From Atkinsonella hypoxylon (Eukaryota > Ascomycota > Sordariomycetes > Hypocreales > Clavicipitaceae), in assembly GCA_000729835.1 (NCBI GenBank), contig JFHB01000175.1:1-64000 (forward strand): DNA of 64,000 nt, read 5' to 3'. Each line of letters opens with the position of its first letter. Position 1 is the first letter of the stretch. Position numbers and translations under genes: made by a program. Shown here piece by piece: positions 12,413 to 21,972 of this stretch. Below the pieces are notes generated by a model that saw only the letters and a list, made by a program, of their open reading frames with translations, was not told the origin of the DNA and ran no database searches.

Positions 12413-15400
12413 ATGCAGAGCATGCAATCTATTTTACACAAGACTAGTCTTCAGGCCGCCCAGGAACAGAACTTCCACGCCCAACAAACCATCGCTGGCC
12501 AGAAAAGGTCCTGGTCTTCCAATAATGACCATGAGATTACCAACTCTCGAGCTGTCTCGGCGGCAACGTATACCAACGTGCAATTCCAAAAAGCCATAAA
12601 TCTTCCCCTGGTCCCAGCTCGTCTTGCAGCGAGTAAAATATCACCGTTGAACACTAGCTCTGGAGATGCAACAGAGTACACCCAGAGGCAGCTGATCTCG
12701 GCGACACCGAGGTCCACGCAGGACCCGGAATTGAACCTTGCTCATGCTATATATGATTTACCCGATGAAATTGTAACCAACTTTGCTTCTATGGGCATCA
12801 ATCAAATTTATCCTTGGCAGAAGAATTGCTTAAAAGGACCGGGACTATTATCAGGAGAACGGAATCTAGTGTATTGTGCGCCTACTGGCGGAGGGAAATC
12901 GCTAGTTGCAGATTGTGAGCTCAACCGTGAATCACGACTGCATCAGATATGCACCATGTAGCTAATGCAGACATAGTGCTCATGCTGAAACGAATTATGG
13001 AAGATCCGGGTACCAAGGCTCTTCTCATCTTACCATATGTTGCACTCGTGCAAGAAAAAGTATGCTGGCTTCGTAGGATTGTTCAAAATTTGAAATTATC
13101 AGATGAAACATCTACCCAGGGCGTATCAAGCAAACCGTGGCGACAACGGGCGGACCATGGTACCATTAGGGTGGTTGGCCTCTATGGAGGTGGGAAAATT
13201 CGAGCAACCTGGGACGATTTTGATATTGGTGTCTGCACCTTCGAAAAGGTGAGCAAGCTCGGAAGAAGTAGATTGTGCGCTATCATGACTAATCGTTCTT
13301 TAAGGCGAATGCTCTAATCAATACGGCCATCGACGATTGCTCCATCACCAAGTTGCGGGCTGTGGTTTTGGATGAGCTTCACATGATTGACGATGATCAT
13401 CGAGGGTACCTCCTCGAGTTAATTGCTACCAAACTTATGTGTCTTGAACAACAACTTCAAATTATTGGCATGAGCGCAACACTTCCGGTAAAACCCTTGA
13501 AACCCAGTAAAACCAGGTAGCGGTTCTTTGCTAACAGAGGAGAAGAACCTTGACTTGCTGGCAACCTGGCTTAACGCACACTCTTATGAAACTAGATATC
13601 GGCCAATACCAATTGAAGAACATCTTGTCTACGATGGGAAGATTTTTCTCGCTGGACCCAATGATGGACTTGGGCACACTCCTTCCCAGCTCAGCAGTCA
13701 AGATGTCCCGGGCGGCAAGGCAACTCCAATACGACGCATTGATACATCTATACACAAGGAGTTTGCCGATCCTCTCCTCAATTCTGTTATTTCTCTTGCA
13801 TATGAATCGGCCAGCAAGGGATACGGCGTGCTCATATTTGCTGGCAGTCGGGGCATGTGCGAATCGGATGCTCGCTGGGTCAGCCGAGTTATGCCACAGC
13901 CCCATGAGCTCGATTCGAGCATCCTCGACAAGCGGATAGACTTGTTAGGTGAACTGCGTAGTATGAGCTCTGGAGTAGATCCAGTCCTCGAGGAAACTGT
14001 ACTGAGCGGCGTTGCATTTCATCGTGAGTTCATACCTATCCCTGACTCGTATCCCTGACTCGTAATTTATCGTGTGCTGAACAATGGTAGATGTGAGTAC
14101 ATATTCTCCTGCGAGACTCCCAAGTATCTCTACTTACTCTATAGGCGGGATTGACAAGCGAGGAACGCGATCTGATTGCTGCGGCGTATGATTCCGGTAC
14201 CATTTTAGTGTGTGTAGCTACCTGTAGTCTCGCTGCGGGCATCAATCTGTAGGCGACGATCCCGATTGCGACTATGGTTCTGACTGGGCCGCACTAATAA
14301 TGAGTAGGCCTGCACGGAGAGTCATTCTGCACAATGTGAGGATGGGTAGAGAGTATATCGGCCCTGCAATGTTGCGACAAATGCGAGGCAGAGCTGGCAG
14401 ACAGGGGAAGACTCCAGTCGGAGAGACCTATCTTTGCTGCCGAGAGCCGGACCTGGACCACGTGTTGGATCTCATGCATGCTGATATACCTAAAGTATCA
14501 AGTTGCCTTAGTACCGAAAACCGTCGGATTCAAAGGCATGCAAGGGCCCCTCGTTCTCATGAATGACCAGAAACGACTAACACGTATGTTAGGGCCGTGC
14601 TAGAGATAATATCCATTCGCCTCGCGACAAGCCTTGAATCCATGTTAGATTATTTCACTAAATCACTGCTGCACAGTTCTGAAACTGCACAGTTCATTGT
14701 CAATGGGGTTGAATCCAGCCTCGCGGAGCTTCAGAGCTTGGGACTCATAACTGAAGACTCTTTTTCCAACTTCTCTCCGACGCGCCTGGGAAGGGCCATC
14801 GTTGCCTCTGCTATAGACCCGGATGACGGCGTGTTTGTCCATGATGAGCTGAACAAAGCACTTCAAGCATTTGTCATGGACGGAGAGATGCATATCCTCT
14901 ACGTCTTTACTCCGGTTCAAGACTCTGGAACTCAAGTGAACTGGCAGATTTTTCGTAATCAAATGGAGAGTCTTGATGAGAGCGGGCTAAGAGTGCTTAA
15001 TTTTCTTGGCATCAAGCCCACCTCAGTTCTTCGCCTGTACGTATAAGTAGTTGGTTCAATGTTGGAATCCACAGCAGGCAGCAAGTCTCTACTAACATAT
15101 TGGATAGTGCGCAGGGCGCAGCTCTGAGGGAATCGACAGCCGAAGAGAAGAAAGTAGCACGAGTGTACCGTCGATTCTATCTCGCTATGCAGCTTCGCGA
15201 TCTCTGCAACGAAGTGCCTATCCACGCTGTGGCGCGGAAGTACGACATGCCACGAGGCTCAGTCCAGACCTTGTCACAAACTTGTCAGGGGTTTGCTGCT
15301 GGCATGGTCAAATTTTGTGAACACATGGAATGGGGGTGCGTAGCTGACTTCACAATCCTCGTCTTGACCCCACGGTTTTGCCCAAGCTTCAGTAACAATC

Positions 15401-15967
15401 TTCTCACAATCCCCTGCTTACTGTATTATAGTGTCATGGCCGCTGCACTGGACCATTTTTCAGATCGTTTGATGGCGGGTGCACGGAGTGAGCTTCTTGC
15501 TTTATGTAAGGTGCCGTTCATCAAGAGTCGCACAGCGTAAGAGAGCACATTCTGATCATTTTTTTATTTTTTTAATCTTTTCATGTTTCCTTCCTTGGAC
15601 GTTGCAGCTGACAAGGAGTCCGTGTAGCCGAGTTTTCTTTGAGAATGGTTACCGCAGCGTTGCTGCTTTGGCAAATGCCGACCCGAACGATCTGGTTCCC
15701 ATCTTGATGCAAGTGCGTTCCAATCTTTCCTATACAGCCCCGTGAATAAGCACACTTACACCGATAAGGCGCAACCCAACAAAATTAGAATCAAGAGACA
15801 GAATGACGGGTTGGTGGCGGAGAAGATGCTTGCAAAGGCCGAATTCATTTCGTCGGCAGCCAATAGACTCTGGAGTACGTTCCCGAACTTGCGAATTGGA
15901 GGCGGACCAGAACTAATGACATATCGCTACAGACATACAAATGCAAGCGGAGATGGATCTGGAATGA
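12413..15967 (+). CDS. HELQ/POLQ-like Ski2-family DNA repair helicase, 927 aa, 13 exons
   Basis: Exons: 12413-12914, 12971-13248, 13305-13487, 13540-14023, 14091-14092, 14145-14248, 14308-14535, 14593-15036, 15108-15335, 15432-15536, 15628-15712, 15769-15874, 15933-15967. The phase-consistent sum is 2784 nt. Family hallmarks: Walker A APTGGGKS (156-163), ILPYVALVQEK motif Ia, DELH box (283-286), motif III MSATLP, AFHHAGLTSEER, motif VI MRGRAGRQG (from about 543), then the winged-helix and ratchet regions and a C-terminal helix-hairpin-like segment (ENGYRSVAALANADP). HELQ is a 3'-5' helicase in strand-break and crosslink repair. No polymerase domain follows, so this is HELQ rather than full Pol theta. 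Intron 1 has two in-frame acceptors (exon start 12962 or 12971). Intron 7 appears to be GC-AG. Exon 5 is only two bases. Confidence 0.88.
14091..14092 (+). other. Predicted 2-nt micro-exon (AT) of the HELQ gene
   Basis: Exon 4 ends in phase 1 after CAT C (14023) at a GTGAGT donor. The next conserved exon starts GCG GGA TTG (14145). Joining them directly gives the wrong frame. Between them lies GCTGAACAATGGTAG, then AT, then a perfect GTGAGT donor. Including AT restores CAT CAT GCG GGA, which is the family motif His-His-Ala-Gly. The flanking introns would be 67 and 52 nt, normal for this gene. Confidence 0.72.
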
Positions 15968-16120
15968 TGCACTAGCAGCGGCCGAAAGGAGTGCGGCACC
16001 AGGAACACTGGAACAACATCTTGTGTGGTCTGGCACTGTTATTCAAGCTTGGCCTTCTATCTGATATTAAGATTGTCCCTATGCAAGTTATCCATCGCCA
16101 TCATCCACTGTGGGCAGGGA

Positions 16121-17560
16121 TCAATCAAGGACATCATCGCGCAGACTGAAAAGCTGCTGCATCACCTCATCAGCCTTGGTTCGCAAAGCGTTGTGATACA
16201 TTACATTCGTCTCGAAAACCTTGCTGCCTTTAACCATATTGGAAGTTTCTCTGGCGAAATTATACTCCACGTACATATCTTCGACGTACGAGGCCGCATA
16301 TAAGGGTACGGCATTATTACGAAGGCGTTCTTGATCATAGAGAGCCGGCCAATCCGTGTGTGAAGCCAGCTTGTCGGCAACCTCCTGCAGGGGAACCAAC
16401 TCTGGATATGTTTCAAAGTGAAGAGGAAAGATCATCTCGCCGCTAAAGTACATAGGTCCACTGGACTGTGAGACTGTGAAATCAGGATCTAGCCACGCAA
16501 AGGGGCCGCTGCCCTGCGCTCGCCCAACTCTATTGGCAGCCCAATTCGAGGCGACATCAGGACCATCACAATAGATTGCCTCGTGGAGAATGGCATAGAT
16601 GATATTTGTGTCAAAGGGAGTAAACAATTCCAACGGTACCAGCGCCGCGCGCGTAAAGAAACCAAATTGGTTCAATGACGTCTTGAGCGCAGTCAATGTG
16701 CTGTGAACCGTATCAAAGCCACCGTGGCCGCCGAATGCAATTCCGATAGTGAGCAGTCTTGGTACGGTCAAGAAGCCGCCTGCTGGGAGGGGGATCTTGC
16801 CGCCGTGTCTGTCGATGTACGTTGCTATACTACGGAGGGTATCTGCGTCTTCGGGGAACTTGGCGAAGTACCGCTGGTTACGCTCTGCCGTCTTGCGAAA
16901 GGTCGCCTGGTAGATCTGGTCGGCTGTCTTGCCTACTGGCGCAAGACCACCTGTTGAGAAGGCCTCGCGCACGCCCTCTGGGTGCATGGACAGATACGAC
17001 AGCGTGACAAATCCGCCGTAGGACTGGCCAAAGGTCGACCATGCAGCCTTTTGCTGGGGCCACCCTTCTGTAAGACATTTGCGGATGGCCTCACAGTCCC
17101 GGACAGTGTTGTCCTGGCGCATGAGCATGAGATATCTGGCTTGGGACTCTGCATCACCTTTCGTGGCGAGCATGGCTGTTGAGACGGGTGTGCTGAGGCC
17201 CGTTCCGCGGTAGTCTATGTAGAGGACTTGGTATCCCCTTGGTATGGCTGCGCGAGTGAGAGGGTGGTCTGCAGGAGAGCGATTGCCGAAGCCTGGCCCG
17301 CCTTCGAGGTAGATGATGTACGGCTTGATGTTCTTGTCGGAAGAGCCATCCTGGGATCGGGCCGCCTCATCTGGTGGAAAGATGGGCCGCTCGTTCTTGG
17401 AGATGCGCTGGGCATAGAGCTGAATCGTGCCGGACGAGGGGTTCTCATAGTCGAGGGGCACTTGGAAGAAGAGGGTTGTGACCTTGAGTTGGCCGGGGAG
17501 GAGGTGGTCTTTGGAGCTGACAAGTTTAGCGGGGCTGATGTCTAGAATTCGAGGGGCCAT
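16121..17560 (-). CDS. S33-family prolyl aminopeptidase-like alpha/beta hydrolase, 479 aa
   Basis: A single uninterrupted exon begins at ATG 17560. Family evidence: an oxyanion-hole segment LEGGPGFG (85-92) matching the HGGPG block of proline iminopeptidases, the strand-turn YIDYRGTGLS (114-123), and the nucleophile elbow GQSYGG with Ser180. The length fits fungal S33 enzymes with a cap domain. Family members release N-terminal proline or other residues from peptides; the substrate of this one cannot be read from the sequence. No signal peptide is visible, so it is probably cytosolic. The gene converges on HELQ, with only 153 bp between the two stop codons. The CCAGCACATCAATC stretch just upstream looks like an ordinary leader. 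Confidence 0.85.
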   Translation of the reverse strand: MAPRILDISPAKLVSSKDHLLPGQLKVTTLFFQVPLDYENPSSGTIQLYAQRISKNERPIFPPDEAARSQDGSSDKNIKPYIIYLEGGPGFGNRSPADHPLTRAAIPRGYQVLYIDYRGTGLSTPVSTAMLATKGDAESQARYLMLMRQDNTVRDCEAIRKCLTEGWPQQKAAWSTFGQSYGGFVTLSYLSMHPEGVREAFSTGGLAPVGKTADQIYQATFRKTAERNQRYFAKFPEDADTLRSIATYIDRHGGKIPLPAGGFLTVPRLLTIGIAFGGHGGFDTVHSTLTALKTSLNQFGFFTRAALVPLELFTPFDTNIIYAILHEAIYCDGPDVASNWAANRVGRAQGSGPFAWLDPDFTVSQSSGPMYFSGEMIFPLHFETYPELVPLQEVADKLASHTDWPALYDQERLRNNAVPLYAASYVEDMYVEYNFARETSNMVKGSKVFETNVMYHNALRTKADEVMQQLFSLRDDVLD

Positions 17561-18232
17561 CTTGAAAGATTGATGTGCTGGTACGGTTGATGAGCGATGT
17601 GGAGGTGTGAGGGAGGGGTAGATGTGCAGTTGCGCATTGTTGTTGAAGATGATGGGGAATGAGAGAGAGGAATCGTTTGCTAATTGGATAGACGCACCTT
17701 TTCAAAAACTGGGTTTCGGGGCAGAGTTGAGTTGGGGTGGAGGAGGGAGGATGGGAAATAACGGGATTTGGAAATGAGCGACAGTATTGGGCACAAGCGG
17801 TTAGTTATAACATGTAGTTTTGATTTCATCTGGATGTTTGTGGTCCTTGTGCCCGGGTGCTCTTCTAGTTACGTGGGGTGGGATTGGGGGAGGAGGGCCA
17901 CTTGCGAAGTAGTGAGTTAACTACGGACTAGTTAGGTAACTAGTTAGTTACCGCGTACTTGTTTTGCCTGATTGATTGATTCCCTCTCCCACTCCGAGCC
18001 GAGCCGAGCCGAGCCGAAGGGGAGGAGACCTGGTGCCTGCCTACCTACCTAAGTACCTAGGTAGGTATGGATGGATATACGCACCAACTCTAGCCAATCA
18101 CAGCACAGTTTGGGCCTCCAGCCCCACAGACCAGGCCTAAAGCCCCAGGCCACTTTGATGTCGATTTGCTTCCTTCTCTTCTCTTCTCTTCCCGCTTTAA
18201 TACTCCCAACCCTCCTCACTCTCGCAGTGGGC
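17561..18232. promoter_or_regulatory. Divergent promoter region between the S33 hydrolase and the Cys-Pro motif gene
   Basis: About 670 bp separate the two divergent start codons. The region has a GTTAGGTAACTAGTTAGTTACC repeat-like block near 17930-17950, GAGCC pentamers at 17995-18015, a CCTACCTAAGTACCTAGG palindrome block at 18039-18068, and a CCAAT box at 18094-18098, about 135 bp upstream of the plus-strand gene. A pyrimidine-rich TCTTCTCTTCTC tract at 18170-18190 resembles a fungal transcription-start CT box. Confidence 0.5.
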
Positions 18233-20041
18233 ATGGAACACAATCATCTTGCCCACTCCCTGGCGGACGCTTTCAACGCTCTCGCAGACCAAGTCCAGGA
18301 TCTGGCTGACCACAAGACTGTCCTTGAGCACAAGTTGCGTTTTGCCCACGAGCAGGTAAGGCGTGCTGTGTGCTTCATTTTGTCCTCGGTGATGACACCA
18401 TCACGAGGATACAAAAAGGGAAAACCATCCAACTGGGTCTGCACAGCCCAACATACGTCGTTGAATCAACATGATGAGATATCATTAGCTCTAGATCAAG
18501 AGCAGCGGGCTACCAGCCTGACTGCCAAGACCGACAACCTTTTGTACTCTGAACCTTCCAAGACGTTTGGCCCCCCTTCTCCCCTTGCCCTCCTCACACC
18601 ACCTACACTTTTCACTGCCGCTTGCGTCTCCAATGTCCTTGCCCTTGAATATATGATTGAATACAGGGAACCGATTGTGCCCAATGACCTTACGACGTAT
18701 GCTGACGTGCTACGCTAGTTTCAATACCTAGCCGATAAACATGCACACGCAACGCCAGAGATAGCCGAGACACTAGCCAAGTTGCAACTCCCACCTCATA
18801 CGACCATTGACAATACCTCTACCGTGCCCCTTCCTCATCGACGCTCTACCCCGCAGCCCTTGCATCAAATCGCCGTAATTATTCGTGACGGACGTCGAAT
18901 GGCCAGCAAGATAAATTCCATCAGCTCGTCGAGCAAGACTCCCAGCTCTAGCCAACAAACCTTCTCCCACACTTCTCAAGATCAAACATCCATGTCCACT
19001 GCCTTGGAGCAAGACTTCACGGTCGAGGGGAAGAAGGGCAATTTGCAATGTCCCTTCTCCAAGCGCGTGTCGGTCAGCGGCGCAAATGACGGCCAGAGCA
19101 AACGGAGTTTGGATCCTACTCCGCATAATTCTGCTGACCCGATCTGTGCCGCCATGTTTGAAGAAGCTACTCAACAGCCTGCAGCCAATGGCGGTTCTTC
19201 CAAATGTCCCATTCGATTCATGGACAAGCATTCGCCCGAGGAGATTGCCCACTATGTCGAAAGGCACAAGCATGCGCTGCCGCGAAGCCATGAGGTGTGT
19301 TTGCGCCGGTACCAGCGCAACGAAGCTCAGATGAGGAAGATGGATTCCAAGTACGGCAATATCGTCAGCATGATTGAGGGACTGGGCCACATCCATCAGC
19401 CTATGCTGCCAGAGTCGGAAAACGAGGACATGCGTCCAGCCGAGGTCGAAGGCGGTTCTAAAGAACGCGTTGAGAGCTGGGCCAACAACGTTAGCGAAAA
19501 TGCTGAGCCAGATCTCGCCGAAGACGCTGACATGGCCGGGCAAGATCGTCAAAGTCACTTCGAGCGGGCCCTGAAGGAAGTGCGAGTTGGAGAGTCCCCA
19601 AGCAGGCCCTGGGGTATATCTATTCCCGTGTATGAGACCGATGGCCACGAGGACGACTATCCTTTGTCACCGCCGCCTGCCCCTGTTCGCATGTCCACAT
19701 CCGGCAACAGCGACGTACCAGCAGCGACAGGTACTGGAGGCAAATGCCCGTTCGACCATGGCAAATTCTCATCAGCCTTTGCTGGTCCGCCGCCATCTAC
19801 ACCAAAACGAGAGACAAAGTACTCGGAACCAATTCACATGGAGCAAACGCCGACTGCGCATATCAAGGGCGCCACGACCACATCAGCACCATCGCCTGCT
19901 CGGCCGGCATTTATAAACCTGCAAGCCAACAAGGCCGAAGCTGGCTCCGGTCCACAGATGGTATTTACGGGCCCGGTCTTCATTGGGTATCCCATGGAAC
20001 AAGCCCTTGAGTTTATGAACCGGTACCGAGGACCCCAATGA
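18233..20041 (+). CDS. Uncharacterised protein with three Cys-Pro motifs, one Hap1-like heme motif, 481 aa
   Basis: Exons 18233-18355 and 18719-20041 join in phase 0 across a 363-nt intron with a GCTGAC branch site. I do not recognise a named family. Residues 1-100 are helical and coiled-coil-like (HSLADAFNALADQVQDLADH), then a Ser-rich linker. Three Cys-Pro motifs follow: QCPFSK at Cys152, KCPIRF at Cys204, and KCPFDHG at Cys384. The last is almost the Hap1 heme regulatory motif (Lys/Arg-Cys-Pro-Val/Ile-Asp-His). A conserved-looking helical block (EEIAHYVERHKHALPRSHE) lies around 214-232, and the C-terminus ends FIGYPMEQALEFMNRYRG. An in-frame upstream ATG at 18071 exists, but the intervening residues look like translated leader, so I chose 18233. 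Role unknown; heme binding is inference. Confidence 0.75.
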
Positions 20042-20495
20042 CGAGTATCTCTTGTTTAAATTTGCAGCGTTTTCTTCGTGCCAGCGTGTTATGCTTTATC
20101 AGTATTCGACTGCTTTTACACGATATGCGTATATTGAGACTTGAGCGACGGCGTTATTTTTATTTTTATTTTTTTGTCCCTCCCAACGATCGGATATGGG
20201 ATAATTTGGCTTCAGGTCAGCTCAGCCGACCTTGTACAAACTTGGGTGAGACGAGGATTGGCGCGTTTGATTTAAAGACAAGCCATGTATTCTTTTCCAT
20301 TTATAGCTGCGCCTGTGGAATAGAGGTTCGTAGTAATTCAATGCGCACATTGCGGATAGTATCGAGGAATCTACGCCTTGGGATCCCAGCGTCGACACTG
20401 CCAATGATGTGCAGATGCTCAAGACTATATTGTGTACAACTAAGAAAGGTTCAAAAACAAACAGGACGCCATACAAGTCCATCCATCCATCGAAA
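20042..20495. other. 3' flanks of the convergent Cys-Pro gene and TVP38 gene
   Basis: 454 bp with no coding signal. A T-rich run at 20156-20176 could serve as a polyadenylation-region element for the plus-strand gene. Nothing else stands out. Confidence 0.5.
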
Positions 20496-21572
20496 CTACG
20501 GGGTACCCGGCCCCCCCTGCGCCCTCTCGTCTTTCCCTTCCTCCCCTTCCTCCCAGTCACCCTGCGCAGGCCACGAATCATCAGAGGCCGCGTCCAAAAG
20601 CGTCGCCGCATCGTCCACGCCCTGCTCGACATGCTCCCCCTCGCGCGCCAGCTCTGCCGCGCGCGCCATGGTCCGTCGGTAAATCGCCAGCCCGACCGCC
20701 AGCCCAAGCGCGGCGCCGGCCGCCATGCCGACATAGTTGATCGCCTTGTCGCGGGCGCTCATCGTATCGCCCTCTTCTGCAAGGAGGGCGAGACGACTTC
20801 CGATGAAGATGTGGACGAGGAGTTTCGGCCTTGTCGTTGTTAGTTTTTTCTAGGTTGCATATATGTTGTGAGAAACGCGGGGATATGTATGACGGGTGTA
20901 TATATAAACGCAGGACATGTACAACAGATGTATATATAAACACAGGGATATGTATGCAAGAGTATATATATATATATATATATAAACGCACGTAGACAAC
21001 GCCGTCGAGACAGCAAACGCAAAAGGCGAGATGCTCGGAATCGTCGCCAAAAACCCATTACTCGCGCTAAAGGGAAGCGGACAGAGCCGAATGGCCGTCA
21101 GATAAAGCAGGCCCTCGCGGCGAAGCACGTGCGAGAGCGCGACAAAGCGCGCGTCGGCGCCGAGGACGCGCTGCACCCGCGCCCCCAGGAGCGTGCGGCT
21201 CGCGAGGAAGGCACACGTGCTGCCTGTCGTGCAGGCCAGCGCGGCCACGGGCCAGCCGCGCGGGAAGCCGTAGACCAGACCTGCGGTCGTCGCGGCGGTC
21301 GAGTAGCCTAGCATCGGGGGAAAGGCGGTGGCGAAGACGAGGGCGAAGACGATCAGCCAGCCGGCGGGGGCGGGCAGGTCGCGCCAGGACTGGGCGACGG
21401 GGGCGAGCCAGGACAGGAGGCGGTGGGAGTAGAGGAGCGAGAGGGCGAGGAGGAGCAGGGTGAGGGCGCTGGTGAGCAGGATGGCGAGGCGCGTGTGTGG
21501 GTGCAGGCTGAGGTAGGTGGTTAGGAGGGTGCGTGCTGGGCGGAGGAGCGGGTGCTCGGTTAGGCGGCGCAT
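20496..21572 (-). CDS. tvp38: TVP38/VTT (SNARE-associated Golgi, DedA-like) membrane protein, 304 aa
   Basis: Exons 21572-20992 and 20829-20496 join across a 162-nt intron (TCTAC|GTGCGT ... ACAAG|GCCG, branch CTAAC). The protein has an N-terminal hydrophobic segment (about 28-48), then the VTT domain with several membrane segments (FALVFATAFPPMLGYSTAAT, about 76-95; AGLVYGFPRGWP; RLCPLPFSASNG). After the junction comes KLLVHIFIGSRLALLAEEGD, another membrane helix (GMAAGAALGLAVGLAIY) and an acidic tail. This is the Tvp38 family of Golgi/ER membrane proteins, related to TMEM41B and DedA scramblases or transporters. The coding sequence is very GC-rich while the intron is almost pure AT repeat. 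Confidence 0.88.
20880..20985. repeat. AT-rich tandem repeat in the TVP38 intron
   Basis: Degenerate copies of a unit like GTATATATAAACGCAGGACA, about 45 bp long, run into a (TA)10 tract at 20962-20984. The array fills most of the 162-nt intron. Confidence 0.8.
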
Positions 21573-21972
21573 TGTCTCGTTTGGTGGATGGTATGGTGAT
21601 GCGGCGAGATTCTCATCTGAGCTGGCTTGATGAATCGAGGGCGATGAGGTTGGTGTTGAGGTTGAGGTTGAGGTTGGTGTTGGTGTTGAGATTGAGGTTG
21701 AGATTGGTGTTGGTGTTGGATGTGGCGTGTGGCATTGCCACGTAGGTACTTTCCATCTTACCCTGGACTACATACGGCATGTATTAATAGAATGCGTGTC
21801 GTACCATGTACCATTGGCAGATGGCACCCAGTTCCCGCCCCCCCCCCCTTCCCCCCCAGTCTAACATCATCATCACCACCGGATTTCATCACTTTTGCAG
21901 AGCAGCATCGAAGCATCTCCCCTGCTGCTTGGACAAGATTGATATGTTTTACTTTCTTTGTTTGCACAACCG
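21573..21972. promoter_or_regulatory. Upstream region of TVP38 and 3' flank of the CCCH-SMR gene
   Basis: 400 bp between two minus-strand genes. It includes the TVP38 leader, a GTTGAGGTT/GGTGTT repeat at 21650-21721 and a C-run at 21837-21858. No other signal is evident. Confidence 0.5.
21650..21721. repeat. GTTGAG/GTTGGT hexamer array upstream of TVP38
   Basis: About twelve degenerate hexamers alternate between GTTGAG and GTTGGT. On the transcribed strand this is a CAACCTCAACC-rich leader or promoter tract. Confidence 0.8.
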
